64,000 nucleotides of DNA. It comes from Watersipora subatra. Lineage: Eukaryota > Bryozoa > Gymnolaemata > Cheilostomatida > Watersiporidae. The stretch's first letter is position 1. Every line of letters starts with the position of its first letter. Below, one piece after another: positions 48,301 through 63,300 of the stretch. The notes below the pieces were generated by a model, which did no database searches, was not told the origin of the DNA, and worked only from the letters and a program-made list of their open reading frames with translations. The translations under genes and the position numbers were made by a program. The stretch spans positions 63,714,672-63,778,671 of the forward strand of contig NC_088708.1 of NCBI RefSeq assembly GCF_963576615.1, read 5' to 3'.

Positions 48301-51300
48301 AAAATACATGTCTCACTTTGCTGCTCATCTGTGTAAACCTTTGCTTATAATTCAAGTCATAAGCCGGTGTTGAAGTGTTTTGGCTGTCTGAACATAGTTC
48401 TTGCTAATTTTGCAGTATAGTTATACAGTTTCAACATCTAAAAACTGCAGTATATACAGCTATCTGTGTTATTCCAACCACACTGTTTTACATAGGTAGC
48501 AGCTTTGCAATCTCTGTTAAAAATGAGCTTTGAAAGTTTCTGGTACTGTTCACATTTACCGTGGTATCAGTAGATACACGTTATTCACTGTAAGTTTTTG
48601 CCCTAGACACTTACAGTTTGTTTTATATGACTCTACAGGTCTGCTGTGATCATTTAAATCCTATCTGCTATAAGCATATTTTACTTTTACTACAAGTACT
48701 TTTCTTTAATTTTTAGTACAGATGCAATGTTTTCAATTCAACTAGCCCAAAATACACAACCATCACAGTCCCGGAGGAACTTGTGTTATGCGATTATCAA
48801 CCTGGTGATTTGGTAATTTGTGAAGTGAGGGCTTCTACAGACGTTGGATATGGACCATCAGCTAACAATGAAACTTCAGTATACTGTGGAGGTAACTGCA
48901 GATAATGATTCATAGTGCTACTCAATACAGCTGTTATTATCTAACAACTTCAACCCATCTATTTTTGCAATATAAATCTGCCTTTTGCTAGTTCCTGGAA
49001 AGGCAATGGTACAAGAGACGCAGATGGTAGTTTATAACAATGGAGAGATGAGAGAGCTGATTAATATGAACTTCACATGGATGGTTTGTAGACTTTCTGT
49101 TATAACGAAGCTTAATGCATGCTGGCTTGCGGGTTTTTTTGCCTCCAAAAAGAGAAAACAAAGCTTTTCCGATTCCTCATTACGACGTTTTCCCCATCAT
49201 GTGATTTCAACAACAATGTCTTTCCAGAATTCAAATTACAACAGCATCACTCGGTCTTTCTTGTTGAGTTAGTTTGAAAATGTTTTTAGTAAGGTTAGCT
49301 AAAGTTTATAATGAACGCAAAGCAAAAAACGCTAAACCGAAGTCAGATGATTAAAAATTGAAATGACAAAATTTAAGACCAGTAAAAGATTAAAACTCAG
49401 CTTTAACTGTGTGTCTAATAAGCCAAGTTCATTTAAACTAAATTCCAGGTTTCGGTTACGTAGTAACACAAAAGTTTAGTGTACCAAACGTCAAGTCTTG
49501 CTGTCAAGTCTCTCAGATTGCCGTTAATTGCTACATCCGTTTTGAAGATGTACTGGCTAACGTATAATATTTAAACAAATTGCTTTAATAAAAACAGTTT
49601 GGATATAAAATTATAATTTTTTTTGCTAGGGTCTGCATTAGATAATTAGTATAAGCTCTTATGCCCTTCCCCACAACATTTTTGCCTTGCACTCCCAACA
49701 CTAAAATTGCTTAATGTTGTTTGGCGGTGGTTCACTGTAATGCTTTTGTGAAGAGTTCTTACTCTGCTATTCTATTTGTATTAACATTAAGTATTGTGAT
49801 TAGTTCCTACTACTCAGCAATGACTCAATACTTTACAGCCTGTGATACCAAACTGTCGTAGAATAGCCAACTACAGCATCTCCCTGTTCTATAACAATCA
49901 ACTTCTCAAAACTCAAATCAATGAAGCAGACAAAAGAGATTTTAATGTAAAGGGTCTTTACCCTTATACTAACTTCATCCTTCTGATATCAACCACAAAT
50001 GACGAGGGATTCAGCAGTGACTCTTCATACCCAACATACACACAGGAAACATGTAAGCATTGGCTTTTGAATTTCGAGTTATTGTAGTTCCGGTAGTTCA
50101 AACTTATGTATTGTACTTGCATTTTAATACATTTCGCTTCATAGTGGGTGAGTGTAACTTTTATGTTTCTCATTCCTATAACTCATGCCTTTTATACAAA
50201 TACAGCTTTTCTCATAGCAGTTGTCGATATTTATTAAAGCATTGTAAAGTTCTATTATGTTTTTTTTTTCAAGAGTTGACATATCTAACCAGTACAGTAG
50301 CTATCTAGCTCTAGCTGCACATTGTAAATCAGTAGGACTAATATCACAACAGTTTTAGGTTTTTATTGAGGCCTTATGAATTTCTATGTTGCTGGGAGTT
50401 AACAAATTTGCCTCTTATTTTTCTTTGTAACTGTTTGAGGTATTAGCTATGTAGATTTTGCTGTGTGATGTGTTATGGTATTGTTACCCAGTTGGTATGG
50501 CAATGTCCTGATCGGTAAGACAATTCTCATAATTTTTATGGCATGTATGTATCATGAAACAGCGGGTACAAACTACAAAATTGAACTTGTGACATTGCTA
50601 AATAATTTTTCAGAAGTTAGCAAATAGATCACTGCTGGCAGGGCTTGTAACAGAAAACTAATTGAGACAGTTATTCTCAATTTGCGCTGGTCATGCTCGA
50701 TCACACCTCAACTGTGATTGATTTATTTATTATTAGACATGCCTATGTTTTATATAGATTAGTTTTACCCAGCTGGTATGGCAATGCCCTACCTAATAAG
50801 GTAGTTCTCCTCATTTTCATGGCATGTATTGATGATGTGGAAAATAGTTGCTCGACTTAACATGACTTGTACAGAAAATGAAGGAGCTCATACATTGCTC
50901 ACATTCATTATCTTCTTAAACCACTTTGACATTACATCTTTATTTGTGAGAAGATGTTGTAGGGTTACATGGTGAGTCTAGTTATAGCATTCTAGCCAGA
51001 GTGTTATAACCTAATAATAAGATATATTATGGTTGTTTAATACAAATATAAAACTAGCACTTGTTTTAGGACTTTAATAGTACAACTAGTGTCTGTGAGA
51101 GTTTAATTACATGTATGTTCTGTTACATAATTATGTTGTTACCATAGCTCCAACAGACTCTCCATATCTCATCCTTGAATTTTCCTCTTCGTGTGTTGAA
51201 CTGACTATTGGATCTCCAAGGTTAACAAATGGGCTTCTTCTAACATATAGTGTAAGTATTGCTTATAGTCATGCATAAAATATTAACAACTGAACTACTG

Positions 51301-54300
51301 GTTTGTTGCACAATCACAGTATTTTCACTTTCCAGTATATTCAAATAGAAGTTAAACCTGATGATATTGTATGACAGTATACTGATTCTCAGCAATGTAC
51401 TGAAACTCTAAGGCTTCAACTATGTCTTATTCTCATCTTCCTACAGAATGGCTGCGTTGAACTTAGTAATTGTTAAAATTATATAACTTATAAGTCAGCT
51501 GTAGTTTATTGATCAGTCGACTAGATGTAGTCACTCAAAATTGTAATTATGAAACTAAAACATATTCTAGCATTATATTTAATAAGTGACCATAAGCAGA
51601 TTTGCTACTATTGAGGCATGCAATGATTGGCTGAGTTATACATCGTTTCAACCAATCGGGGCTAAATCTCAGACAATTCATGCTGATACATTATCTTTCT
51701 GCAGTTGTACTGTTTACACTGAGTGATAAGTGCAGTGTTTTGAGAAGAAGGCTTCATAGACCATAATAAGTTGTACACAGCTTTTATTATTTGGCTGCCT
51801 ATGCGTCTATAGTGTATTATACATTGTTACTTACATCGCCACTTAGACCCCTTTATTAGATCGTTCATATTACAGGTTTGTCATGATTAACATTTAGTAA
51901 CATCTGAACCAATTGATATCTGTTTTTTGTTCATAAATATGTTTTAGTACTCTATCTTCCATGTAAACTAACTTGCTTTTTATGTAAAAATCAATATGAG
52001 CTCTCGAAATCGATTGTAAAATAATTATAATTCTCATGAGCAGTACAGCTGTCAAGACAGCCAATCACAGTTGAGAAACTCTACATACTCTACACTCGAT
52101 GCATCAAACATCACAAGAGACTCATTTCCAAAAGTCTGTGGATTTCTGCCTGCTTCAAGAATCACCTGCAGTGTCTATGCATCAAATACAGCTGGAGATA
52201 GTCCAACAGCTAATGTCATAGGATACACTCAACTCCAACGTATGTTGATTGCTATTTTACACACTCTTTGTCTTGTTTAATGATATGTAGGTTTAGATCT
52301 TAACTGGGTTCTTCGGCAATACTTATATGGTACAAGTCTAGCTGTTAAAGTTTCTGTATGCATTAGATATGTAGATAGCAATACATTTAGCAAGTCGAAA
52401 TGCAGCCCTTGTGAACAATATTATCTCTTACTCATAAGTTATATACATAGTGCTAACCTAGCATCCAAAAGATTAGCATGTGAGGAACTGCTATTTAGCT
52501 CACGACATAATATAGGCATCTAGTCAGAGTAGTACTATGCGTTTCGGTTTTTCGACATCCGCAATTCATCTTTGATTCGTATTTCTTTGTAGAGCCAGTT
52601 GATTTTTTTACCAGATGCAGAAATAACAACACCGTTTGTATTGCTGCAAAGACGAGCTTTTACATAAAAAATTGCCTTTGAAATTAGGTCTATATTGTTT
52701 ATCATGCGCTCACTTAAAAACACGAAGTTGAGAATAATTCTACGACGAGTGATATTTTTCTACTTGCTGGGATCGTATGGAGACTATTGCTGGTGGTTTA
52801 TAGCATATGTAGAATCAGTGTATGCAACTGTTCATGCGTAATACTCCTAGGAATTATAGCGATCACAAACTTTTGCTCGAAGCGTGCTAGTTAGTTTCAT
52901 ATATTTAATAAAAGTGAGCTGTGCTCAAGCTAGCTTTGACTCGTTGTTTAAAGAAAAATGGCAACTATATAATATATGAAGAATTATAAACAAATAATGC
53001 CATTTTTACCAAGTTTTATTCTACAATTTTGTATGTTTTGTCATGATAAACATATACTTTCTTCAAAATATACTGAGTGTAATTTTTATTTCAGTGAATC
53101 TCCGCTTTTTTGAACATATTTTGTATCAAAAAATTACCACCTTTGGATTGCAGTGAATGGGTCAATGTTTATAGTTGTTAACTGAAAGTCAATAAGTTAA
53201 GATTATAACTGTAAGTAATTAATAAAAAGTTAAGTTAAGAAATTACTAAATTCCTAATTGTCATTCCCAAATGTGCTATCAACAACAAAAGTCTATAAGC
53301 TAAGGATTGTTCAGTTTGATCAACTAATGTTGATATTTATTATATATCGTTCTTTATTACTTGCCTTACTTTCCTTCAACAACTTGTGACGCTAGTAACT
53401 AAAACAATTTGTAGCGACCACAAGTATCTACAATAGTCAAGGTGCTGGGAAAGTGAGTGAAATCTGCATGTCTAGTTTATATAGAGACTACCATGCTACA
53501 ATGGGAGCGGTTACAATTTTTTGTATCTTGTTGTGTTCATAATGATACAGATGGTTTAGGTACAGTAGATGTCTACCAAGTAGTTTATGTGCGTGTTTGT
53601 GTGCGTGTGCGGGCATGTGTGTGCATGCACATGTGTGTTGAGTGTTGTGTGTTAATCCATGATGATTGAATAGGCATTATTAGAGGTATTACAAGGTATT
53701 ACAAAGAGCTGGATTATCTTGGATGTAGGATTGTACTGTGTAACGCTATATTGTCAAACCCTAGAGGGTTGAACACAAATATATTACAATTGTTGTTGAA
53801 TCATAAGATCATGAATGAGCAAGTAGATAATGCAGATCTTTATCAATGCAGCAAAATGAGTGAGTATTAGTGTACATTGCTATATTAAACAATAAAATCA
53901 GAATGACTTGTTCTTGCTATATTACCTAAAAAGTATTTATGACAAACTCGGCAGGTTTAAGCTTCATTCACAAATGATCCAGGCATCACATCTTTAAAAT
54001 GCCAGCTTTTTGTTGGTTGGTTTTGCACTGCAAATATATTTAAACTGTAAGAAATTACAGTTTTAAGAGCAGATAATAACAAAACAATTTTGATGTTCAA
54101 CCCCTTGTTCAGTGAGGTTCTTGAGAATGTAGCACTTTACCACAGTTTTATTTTTGATTTCAAGGTCATCATAAATTGTGAATATACTATGTTTGTGCAC
54201 CTAATTATTTATCTTTCTGTCAAACTCAGTCAATATGTCCTATTTCTCAGCCTAATCCTCTTTTTATTTTTTGCAGTTGCCGACGCTTCAATCACGCGAA

Positions 54301-57300
54301 CAGAGCATCTGGTAGCATTCTCAACAGTCTCAAAAGGATTTTCTCACACATCCATCCTTCTAAAACCTGTAGACTTGATAAATGTACTTAGAAATGAAAG
54401 GTACGTCTGTTATTGCTAACTACTTCTTTGTTGTAGCATTCTATCGGGAAAAGTGTTAAAAAGTGGTGTATTGATTAGAAAAAAATGAAAGATTTCCTGA
54501 TTTTTTGATACAGGAAAGGTTTATTGACTGAATACTGTCGAGTTTCTCAAGTGTTGATTTTTTAGTTACTACCAGATAATTGTACAAGCCCCTGGAGAAC
54601 TGAATAGAAAGAGGAAAAAGAGATATGCTATATTTAAAAACAGCACATGTGACTCTGACAGTCTATACAGCTATGAGAAATCAGCTGAGCTTAGTATGAC
54701 CTGCTACATAACTGCAGAGATTCCAGGTTCATCGGTGACTGATGATGGGTTAACAGTGAATATTGGAGATGGGCAAACACTGAATAATTACTATAATGCT
54801 CCACTTGAACCTGAGACTAACTATACCCTTGCTGTTGGTTTAGTAGTCTATCCTGAGGTGAGTGACATGTGAGATGTTAAAGGTATAGACAGAACTATGA
54901 GATTTCAGCTCAAGTCTTTTAACATTTTATCTTGATGTAATTCTAAGGCATCAAGAGGTTTTTTTTAGAAATTTGTTTTCTAAGTATTTTTAGGCCATTT
55001 CACACTTTTCCATGTTATTGCATAGTTTTACTCTATGAAATCATAATTGTTTCTATTAAATTACAAAATACTTCCGATTACTGTTCTACCTTGACTAATG
55101 ACCATTTACTCACTAGTTATTTTCTTATCTATGCAGGTTTTCTATTTATTGTTTTTCTATCTACATATTGAATCTGTTGTATTCAATTTTGCATCTTTAA
55201 AAATTTGAGATTGTAAACAATATTTGTGGAATGTTAGCGCTCTAGTTTATGACATTTGTGTATGTCTCTGTTCATTCAAAGTGAACTGGCATAAACTTAG
55301 GTGTATTAAACTGGCAGAAGTAAATTACTATGACATCATCAAGTGTTCAAATTAGCAAAAGAGTATTTTCAATTAGTCACCCGTCCTTGTTATACATTTA
55401 AATATTAAAACAGTTGGGGAATTTAGGAAAATGCTTTCAAAATATATTGAAGCTTTGTAGCCTTTTAGAGTGTATCTCTTTCACCAATGTGTAAATTTGG
55501 AAAATATCTAATTTTTATAAGGCGTGAGATGCAGAAGAAGAAATTTTATAATCATAACCATTAATTCTTGTTATAATCATTTCCCAACCTACATGTACTT
55601 TGATTTTGTGTTCAATTTGAAACTAACTTACCGATGATACATGATAAATGATAAAGAGATGATTATGTTGATGTGACAAAAAACTAATTGTATGATATTA
55701 TATAATTATATATTTGATATATTGCACAGGAAGGCCAGTTCATCACATATTACATGGAGCCAGTTCAGTTTCACAGTAAGTATCCAAGTAAATAGAAGCC
55801 CTGTGTCGATAGCTCCTCATAGTACATTAACCATAGTGCATGTCTTAGATGAAATAAGTTACATTGATCACATAGTTCATGCTTTTAATAGCATTTAAAA
55901 TAGTTATACCACTATAAGAATCGTGTAAGAGTTTATTGCAAACAAAAATAAAATTACAAAATTCAAGTATTAAAGTAGGTCAATAGAGGTGTAGTTTCCT
56001 AAATTAGGTCTAGTTTAGATAGTAATTGACAGTTTCAGTTGTGTTATTTTAGTTGGCTTTTAACTTCGTGAAAGTGTGTCATATTTGCCAAAGACACTGA
56101 GCAGCTTTTTACCTGATGTCTGATGATTTGAAATTTTGGGTTTTTAGTGTACCACCTCAGTATTAACTATCATCAAACAAAATTAACTAGCTACTAAGCC
56201 CTCTTTCCACTCTTTGCTCAGTTGTCCCAGTGGTGCTCAGCACGAGGCCCGTGAATACTAACCTTTGTACTATGATGCTTGCATTTTCCCATCGGATTGT
56301 AATTGACACCTTCAGTTGTATTATTTTATGTCAGTCAACTTCACTCAAACATTCCATATTTAAAACATCTAATCTACTAAGGACTAAAAAGCTTTTGATT
56401 ATCTAGTGTAATGAAGTGAGCATTCCATAATGGCATTTTAGTAACTGACTGATTTTGACTCTGACGTGCTGAAGTGCCAAGTCATTAGTGCATTAATGTT
56501 TGGCTGATCTTTTCATATCAAATCAACCACATTGTTTGTTTTAACTTACATGTATATTTGAATATAAACACTTTCAATTGTTGAGTGCAAATTGTGTAAC
56601 TTCCTTGGAACAATCCAAAAACAATAGTTTTGTGGGAACGAACTGTGCATTTGCACACACAACATTTGTGTGTCTTGTAAATGAATGTGAGTACACTTGT
56701 CACCATCCAAACTGCTCAATAAATGGCACTTACAAGGCATATCCTCATCCTCACAGTTGCGCTTATCATTAACAGTGAAACAAACTTTCAAAAAGCTTTT
56801 GACTATTTTAAAGAGTTCTCTTAACAAAATTTTTGTAAAGAATTTGGTAGGATAAACAAGTTTTTATTTGCCCTTGGATCATCGATTCTGTCATTTGTTT
56901 GAAAATTAAATACAGAGTAGCAGAGAAATGCAGAGATCTAGTAAATAATCACTTTAAATTATAACTCAAATGGTATTGGCAACCAGATACAAGTTACAGA
57001 TTCTCAACATTAACAGTATTCATGTTAGCACTTCTCTATTATAAGATGTAATTTAATCATAACATGTCTTCTGTTAAGCCAATGCTAAATATCAAACATA
57101 AATTTTAAGGCATAAAGTTACATTAAAGTATTTTTGATAGGCATGTGATATCTAAGCAGCCATTAAATGGTTGTTTGACATCCAAAGATTTCAGTTTTGA
57201 TTTGTATTCATAGATCTATAAATATTTATTTATGTAAATACTTATCTTTATTTATAAATTTAATTTTTGCAAATTTCACAGGTTATCGTGAGATTGAGAT

Positions 57301-60300
57301 TACTGCAGCAGAACCACCTACACAGCTTAACATTGGAATTGGTGTTGGAGTATCCCTGGCAGTACTCATTACTGCTGGAGTCGTCATATTCTTTCTCTAT
57401 CAAAGAAGGTATTGATAAATAGTTTTATTTCCTAATAACATGATTTACATTTTCAATAATGTCATAAGCAAATTTTTCCATGGCTTCTGTAATAGAGCAT
57501 GTGTTTGACTGGTGATGCAATTACTAAGGAGACCAAGATTAAGTCTTTATTTGGTAATAACTGATGAAGAGCCATGCATTCAGATGCTACTAGTAATGTT
57601 CAAGTTTAGTTATGAGTGATAGTTAATACTTGGAACTCAACCGCATATATCTGTGGTATGAGCGACTGTCAATCATAATACTGTGTCCACTACTTACTTT
57701 GGGTTTTCTATCAAACTGATAAGGAACACAGTCAAATACAATTCACAGCACTGTTTTTGTCTTTACAAAAAATTTTTCTATTTTGATTAAAGACAGGCTG
57801 CCCACCAGCTTGTATATGATGGGAATTTTGTCAAGTTGAAAGTTGTCAATTTCCAGTTTTTTGTTCAAAAATGAGAAATTGACGATGATAATGTTTTATT
57901 TTGTATCTGGTTACATTTGCACCACATTTGTAAATAGGTGGTTGAGGCAGCCCATTCATAATACATGTATTTTTAAATGAGACTCATGAGTTCCATTAAC
58001 TAGTTCCTTTAATGACTTTTATTGTTTTAACAACTGCTTGAATTTCTTTTTGGCATTTTTCTAAATTTAAAATCTGCTGAACATATGTCTAGTGACTAGG
58101 CAGTTCTCCTTGACCAGTTTAAAATCGGCTTTAGAGAAGTTTTGTTGAGGTTATTGAAGGAAAATTCCCTTTCAGGTTGCTATCAATTATTAATTTCTCC
58201 AGTAACCAAAACACCTCATTGAACCAAATATGTCACTTTTCTCAATGATATATTTTACAGACGCCTTAGAGTCTGGTTTCTCAACAGCTGGGTAGAAGGG
58301 TAAAACTCCCAGATGTATTTAGCCCATCCCATTTATTTAACCCTTTTTAGTAGTCTATTTAGGAGCACAGGTTGTATTATAGACATTTAATAAATATGCA
58401 TCGAGAGGCCAAAAAATTTCTCTACATAATGATATGTTTTGCTAGCATTCTACGTATGCAAATACTGTATATAATCTGAGCTGTAATTAATTTGAGATTG
58501 AAAAGATTTATTTATAGTTGCTAAACTTGAACATATTTTTGGTCTTTATATATTGACTGATGCTGTATAAAAGATGATCAAACTGATTCATGTTTATATA
58601 CACTAGAAGTTGAGTTATGAACCTCTACCGATTGCAAGCCCAATCTATAAAACTGCATTAAGTTATTTAAGATTATGTTATAAATTAAGAAATTTATAAA
58701 ATAAATACTAATCTATCATAATTATGTTAAAAAGCAATGAAGTAGATAATAATCTATCATAAGTTATAAATATATAAAAGATATAAATATATAAAAGCAA
58801 GTGAAATTTACAATAAATACTTATAATAATTGTAAGAACTGAAATAAAACCCGTTGAATAACTTTATTATGTATCGTAAGCTTGTGCACTGCCGCTACAT
58901 GTATCAGACTCCTGTTGCTGTCATTCACTACCATTTTTTAAATTTCCAAGTTTATTTTCCACTGTTTTCTAACCTAAAATATTTTCCGCTGTTCAACAAA
59001 TCAATACTAGCACCATATTTTTAGTCAAGCTAGTATTTGATTTGGTCATATCGAATGGTTTTGCAAAGAGGAGAAGACAAATCACACCCTGCTAATTCCA
59101 AAGGATAACTTTATTACAGCAGCACAGGTTATATCGTGTTAACCAAAGATGAAAATTAGTTGCTATAACAGAAACTTCTAAACCATCTCAATAATTTTAA
59201 TAAAGCCTATATAATCTCAAATTTTTTGAATTTATTTTGAGGGCACAAGAAGATAACTACCAGTTTTTGTCGCAGCCTAGAACTTTTCTTGGCTAAATCA
59301 CAATTCCTGGGAAGTACCCTGCTTACCATATCGCAGCGTGCCAGTAGTTTCAAAACTATTTACAGTAGTAAATAGTATGTGCATGTCCATTAGTTACATT
59401 TTGAGCAGTTCAACTACACTCACATCATATGGCTCATTAGCCAGTGTTGAGATGGTTTCCTGCATCATCATTTATCATATATATTAGTTGATAGAAAAAA
59501 AAAACAAAGTATAAAGTAGAGTTGAATGTCTCAATCGGAAACCTTGACATCTGATATTTTGGTATGTATACACAGTCTTGCCACTAGCCTATATCTATAT
59601 TATGTAAGTTGGACAACTGTATTAAGCTAAAAAGCATACCGCTGTCATTTAAATTGCGCCCTGGAAGTCTACTAAAAATGCCTTCATGTAGTTTCTACTT
59701 CAGTCATGTTCAATTTTGCTTAATACTCTTCTGTTTGATTAAAATTTTTATGAAGAATATTTGTAACATATGAGCATCCTTTTTGTGCAAATCATGTAGC
59801 ATTTTTTACCAATCTAGAGTGGATAGATGTCCAGCAGTGAGCAAACCACTAGTATATCTGAAGTTTTATATTATTAGAAAGCCTTCGCCGGATGATTCTG
59901 ATACAGATGACGTATCTTTGAGCCATCTGGATCCACCACGACCTGGAGAGAATAGACCTCCAGTGCCAGGTAGAACTTGTTCTTTCACTGCGTGTTTGTC
60001 GCTTCTTCCAACAAACAAAGCATTAACTAGCGCTGTAGGTTTGCTGGTCAGTAGATCAGTCTGAACAGAACTACTCTTCGTGATCACTGAGATGTGGTGG
60101 GCTTTAAGAAACGACGGTAACCCTTTGCTTTAACTGCACCAGCGAAATCTTTCTCTGTATTCATGCAGGTAGCTTAGCTTTAGGCTACTCGATATGCCTT
60201 GACTAGTGTGTACAGGGCTTCATTTGGGAATACAGTAAAACCTTGGAAAACAAAGTTAGTTTGTTCTAGTGTTAGCTGTGTATGTCCAGTTTTGTATATT

Positions 60301-63300
60301 CATAAGTTGAAGCAATTGCATGAGACTGTAATTGCAAACTACTTTGTGAGTCTAAATGAATATTTTCTCAACTGTCAACAAGTTCATTTGTAGATGGGAT
60401 TTTAAGTTGAGATTGAACAAGACTTTAGTTTGTCTTTTAGCATTACATGTTTATTTCAATCATGTGATTTTTATATGAACAGTATTTGAATTGTATTTCT
60501 ACTATTGAATGCCCGACGTCGCCCGGGTAATAAAAGTATTTGCACAGAAAATTTATTTATATGCAACATATAACAGCAGCTATTATTCTAACTTCCAAAC
60601 TTCATTTCATGAGAAAGGTTTCTTGGGCAGTTTGAAAAATATTAAGAGAAAAAATAAAACAATTGTAAAGGTTCACTAATTTTGTAAAACAGCTGTAACT
60701 TTCCAACTTCATACCATGCAGAAAATTTTTTTTGCAGGTCAAATAAATTATGAAATAAAATAAGACCACTATAAAATTTTTTAAATGTAAATGTGAAATA
60801 GTTAGCAAGTAATAGCTAAATTAAGTCTGTTTTGCTATGATTACAATAACAGATGACTTGGTAATGATACAATTAATAGTAACTGAGAAAAAAAAATCCT
60901 GAATATGTTAAATTAATAATAATGTGTGCATACAAGCTTGTGTGTATAAAAAAGGTATAGTCTATATTAATGACTTGCTAAGGAGTGTTATGAATGGATG
61001 GTGTTACAGGCTTGAAACATTAACAGGTCTCTTGTTACTCTAAAACTAAACCTTAGCAGCTCATGTATTTTCAACATAAACTTTCCTCTGTATAATAATT
61101 AATTTTACTATGTCAAATTTGACTAAAGCGTATTTGCTTACTCTAAATACATGCTTGAAGAGTGAGGTACTAGTATTTGTACCCAGCAGTTCATTTCTTC
61201 TACATGAATGCTGAGCAATTTATAGGTGATGTCTAGTAACCCCCTGATGTTAACCGGTGTTTTATCATCAATTATTTGGTACCTTTCCCTGTTAAAGTCT
61301 GGTTCAGTTACATTTACTGTCTTGAGACAGTCTCAATAAGAATCCCAGCTGTATAAGATTACTAGCTGTGCTACCCCACATTGTGTGAGTAATAAAAAGG
61401 TCTTGGAACTGAAAATTGATTTGTATTTAACAAATAACAACATTTTTCATTCTAAACTTTGTAACTACATATCATGAAAAAAGTGTTTCGTGTAGTTGAA
61501 ATAAATTAAAAGGAAAAATAAAAACGACTGTAAAGGTTTTCAACTTTTTTCAAACAACTGTAACTTTCTAACTTTACAAGTAATAGCTAAATTAAGTCTA
61601 TTTTGCTACAATTACAATAAAAGATGATTTGGCAATGATGCAATTGATACAAACTGAGAAAACAAAATAAAATCCTGAATACGTTGAATTAATAATAACA
61701 ATTCTTGCATAAAAGTGTGTGTGTATAAAAAAGGTTACTGATCCATCAAAACTTTGAATACGAATATACCGGTACCTCTCGATACTGGTACAAATGTAAA
61801 AATGAGATATCGTACTGTTTTTGTCTGAGCTAATGAAAAAAGAATTTTGAGGCTTTTTCTACGGAGATAATACAATTTTCCTATTGTAAAAAATTGGCCT
61901 GACCGCAGATATAGCCAATGAACCTTACAATTAACCGAAAATAAAAGTTCAAGAAAACACGAAAAAGCATTGTGTTTTATAGTGTTAACAGAACTCATAG
62001 TTTCAAATAATACGCCATGTAGCGTGTGCATACGCTATATCATGTATGATCGTGCTTTTAATCATGTCGCCTTGTATAGCTCAGTGGTGGAACATGTGGA
62101 TTTGAGACTTGCGGTCACAATATCTGTAAGTTCAAATCCATCATAATGCCATATTTTAAAATCAAAGATTTTAAGAGCTATAGTTAGACACACATACATA
62201 CACACAGCCCACAAACTTTGAGAAATATATATGATAGACGAGCTGTGCTACCCAGCATTGCCCAGGTATTAAAAGTCAGTCTATAGCCAAGAGAGGTAAT
62301 AAGAGTTGCCTGCTACTTGTTATTAGGCTGGCACAATGCCAATGGAAAATTTGAGCAAGCTACTAACATAGACCTATTAACTATACTAGTATTCTTATTA
62401 ACTAGTATAGTAAATAGGTCTATGGCTACTAATAAGAGCTATGGTTTTTACTGACGTTACGCAACGACTTTGCGTCTTGACTGAAAGCTAGCGTATTTGC
62501 TCCCATATAGTGACATATATTGCGCTGGCTGCGAATTTATCAAGCTCGTGTGGCTTAGTTAATAAGGCAGTTGGCAGCATAATCAAATCTTCTGTTTAAT
62601 GGAATCTTTATTCAAAGATTTTAATAGCTATAGCTGGAATGACACACATACTTTGAGAAATATATATATATAATTGGAAAAATATATTACATGTATAAGA
62701 TATAGATCAGATTAATTTTCAATGCTTATTTGCGCCATATGAGTTATGAATAGCTATATGTAGAACTATTGCTCACATTTGTAGTAACTTTCCTCGGGTT
62801 GATTTTTGTTCCAACTAGTAATAGGTATTAAATGATTGTCACTATGGTTTGCTGGTTAATGAATCAGGTAGCAACTATAGCTCCAACAGAAATCAACATT
62901 TCTGTTTTTAAACTGTTTTGAACTATCTTTTTCAACTGTTACATCTATTCTTGTCTCAATTAAATGTATAGGTATTTAAGGTTTTCAAAGGTAGCATCAG
63001 TTTTCTTCATCAACAATTTAGTTTTATACATTCTCTAAGAACAAGCAGTTCATCACTGCAAATATAGTTAGGGAATACTAATCAATGTGGGTACTTCAAA
63101 TTGAACTTTTTCAAATGATCACCTGAAGACAATAGCTCCTGAATTTTTTCACAGTTTCTAGCTTCCCTTATCCTAAAGTTTAACGAAATCTTGTAGATTT
63201 ATTAAAATATTGGATTTAGTAGTATTATTTATAAAGAGAATATAAATCCATCATATCTAGTAAGACCAGCTGATAGCTATGTAGTTTAGTGTTCAACTTT

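Noticed and set aside
53587-53652. GT-rich stretch as a regulatory site
   Set aside because: Simple low-complexity sequence; nothing specific supports function.
62068-62150. A tRNA gene
   Set aside because: A- and B-box-like words are present but the acceptor stem does not pair and the anticodon arm is poor. Better as a SINE head.
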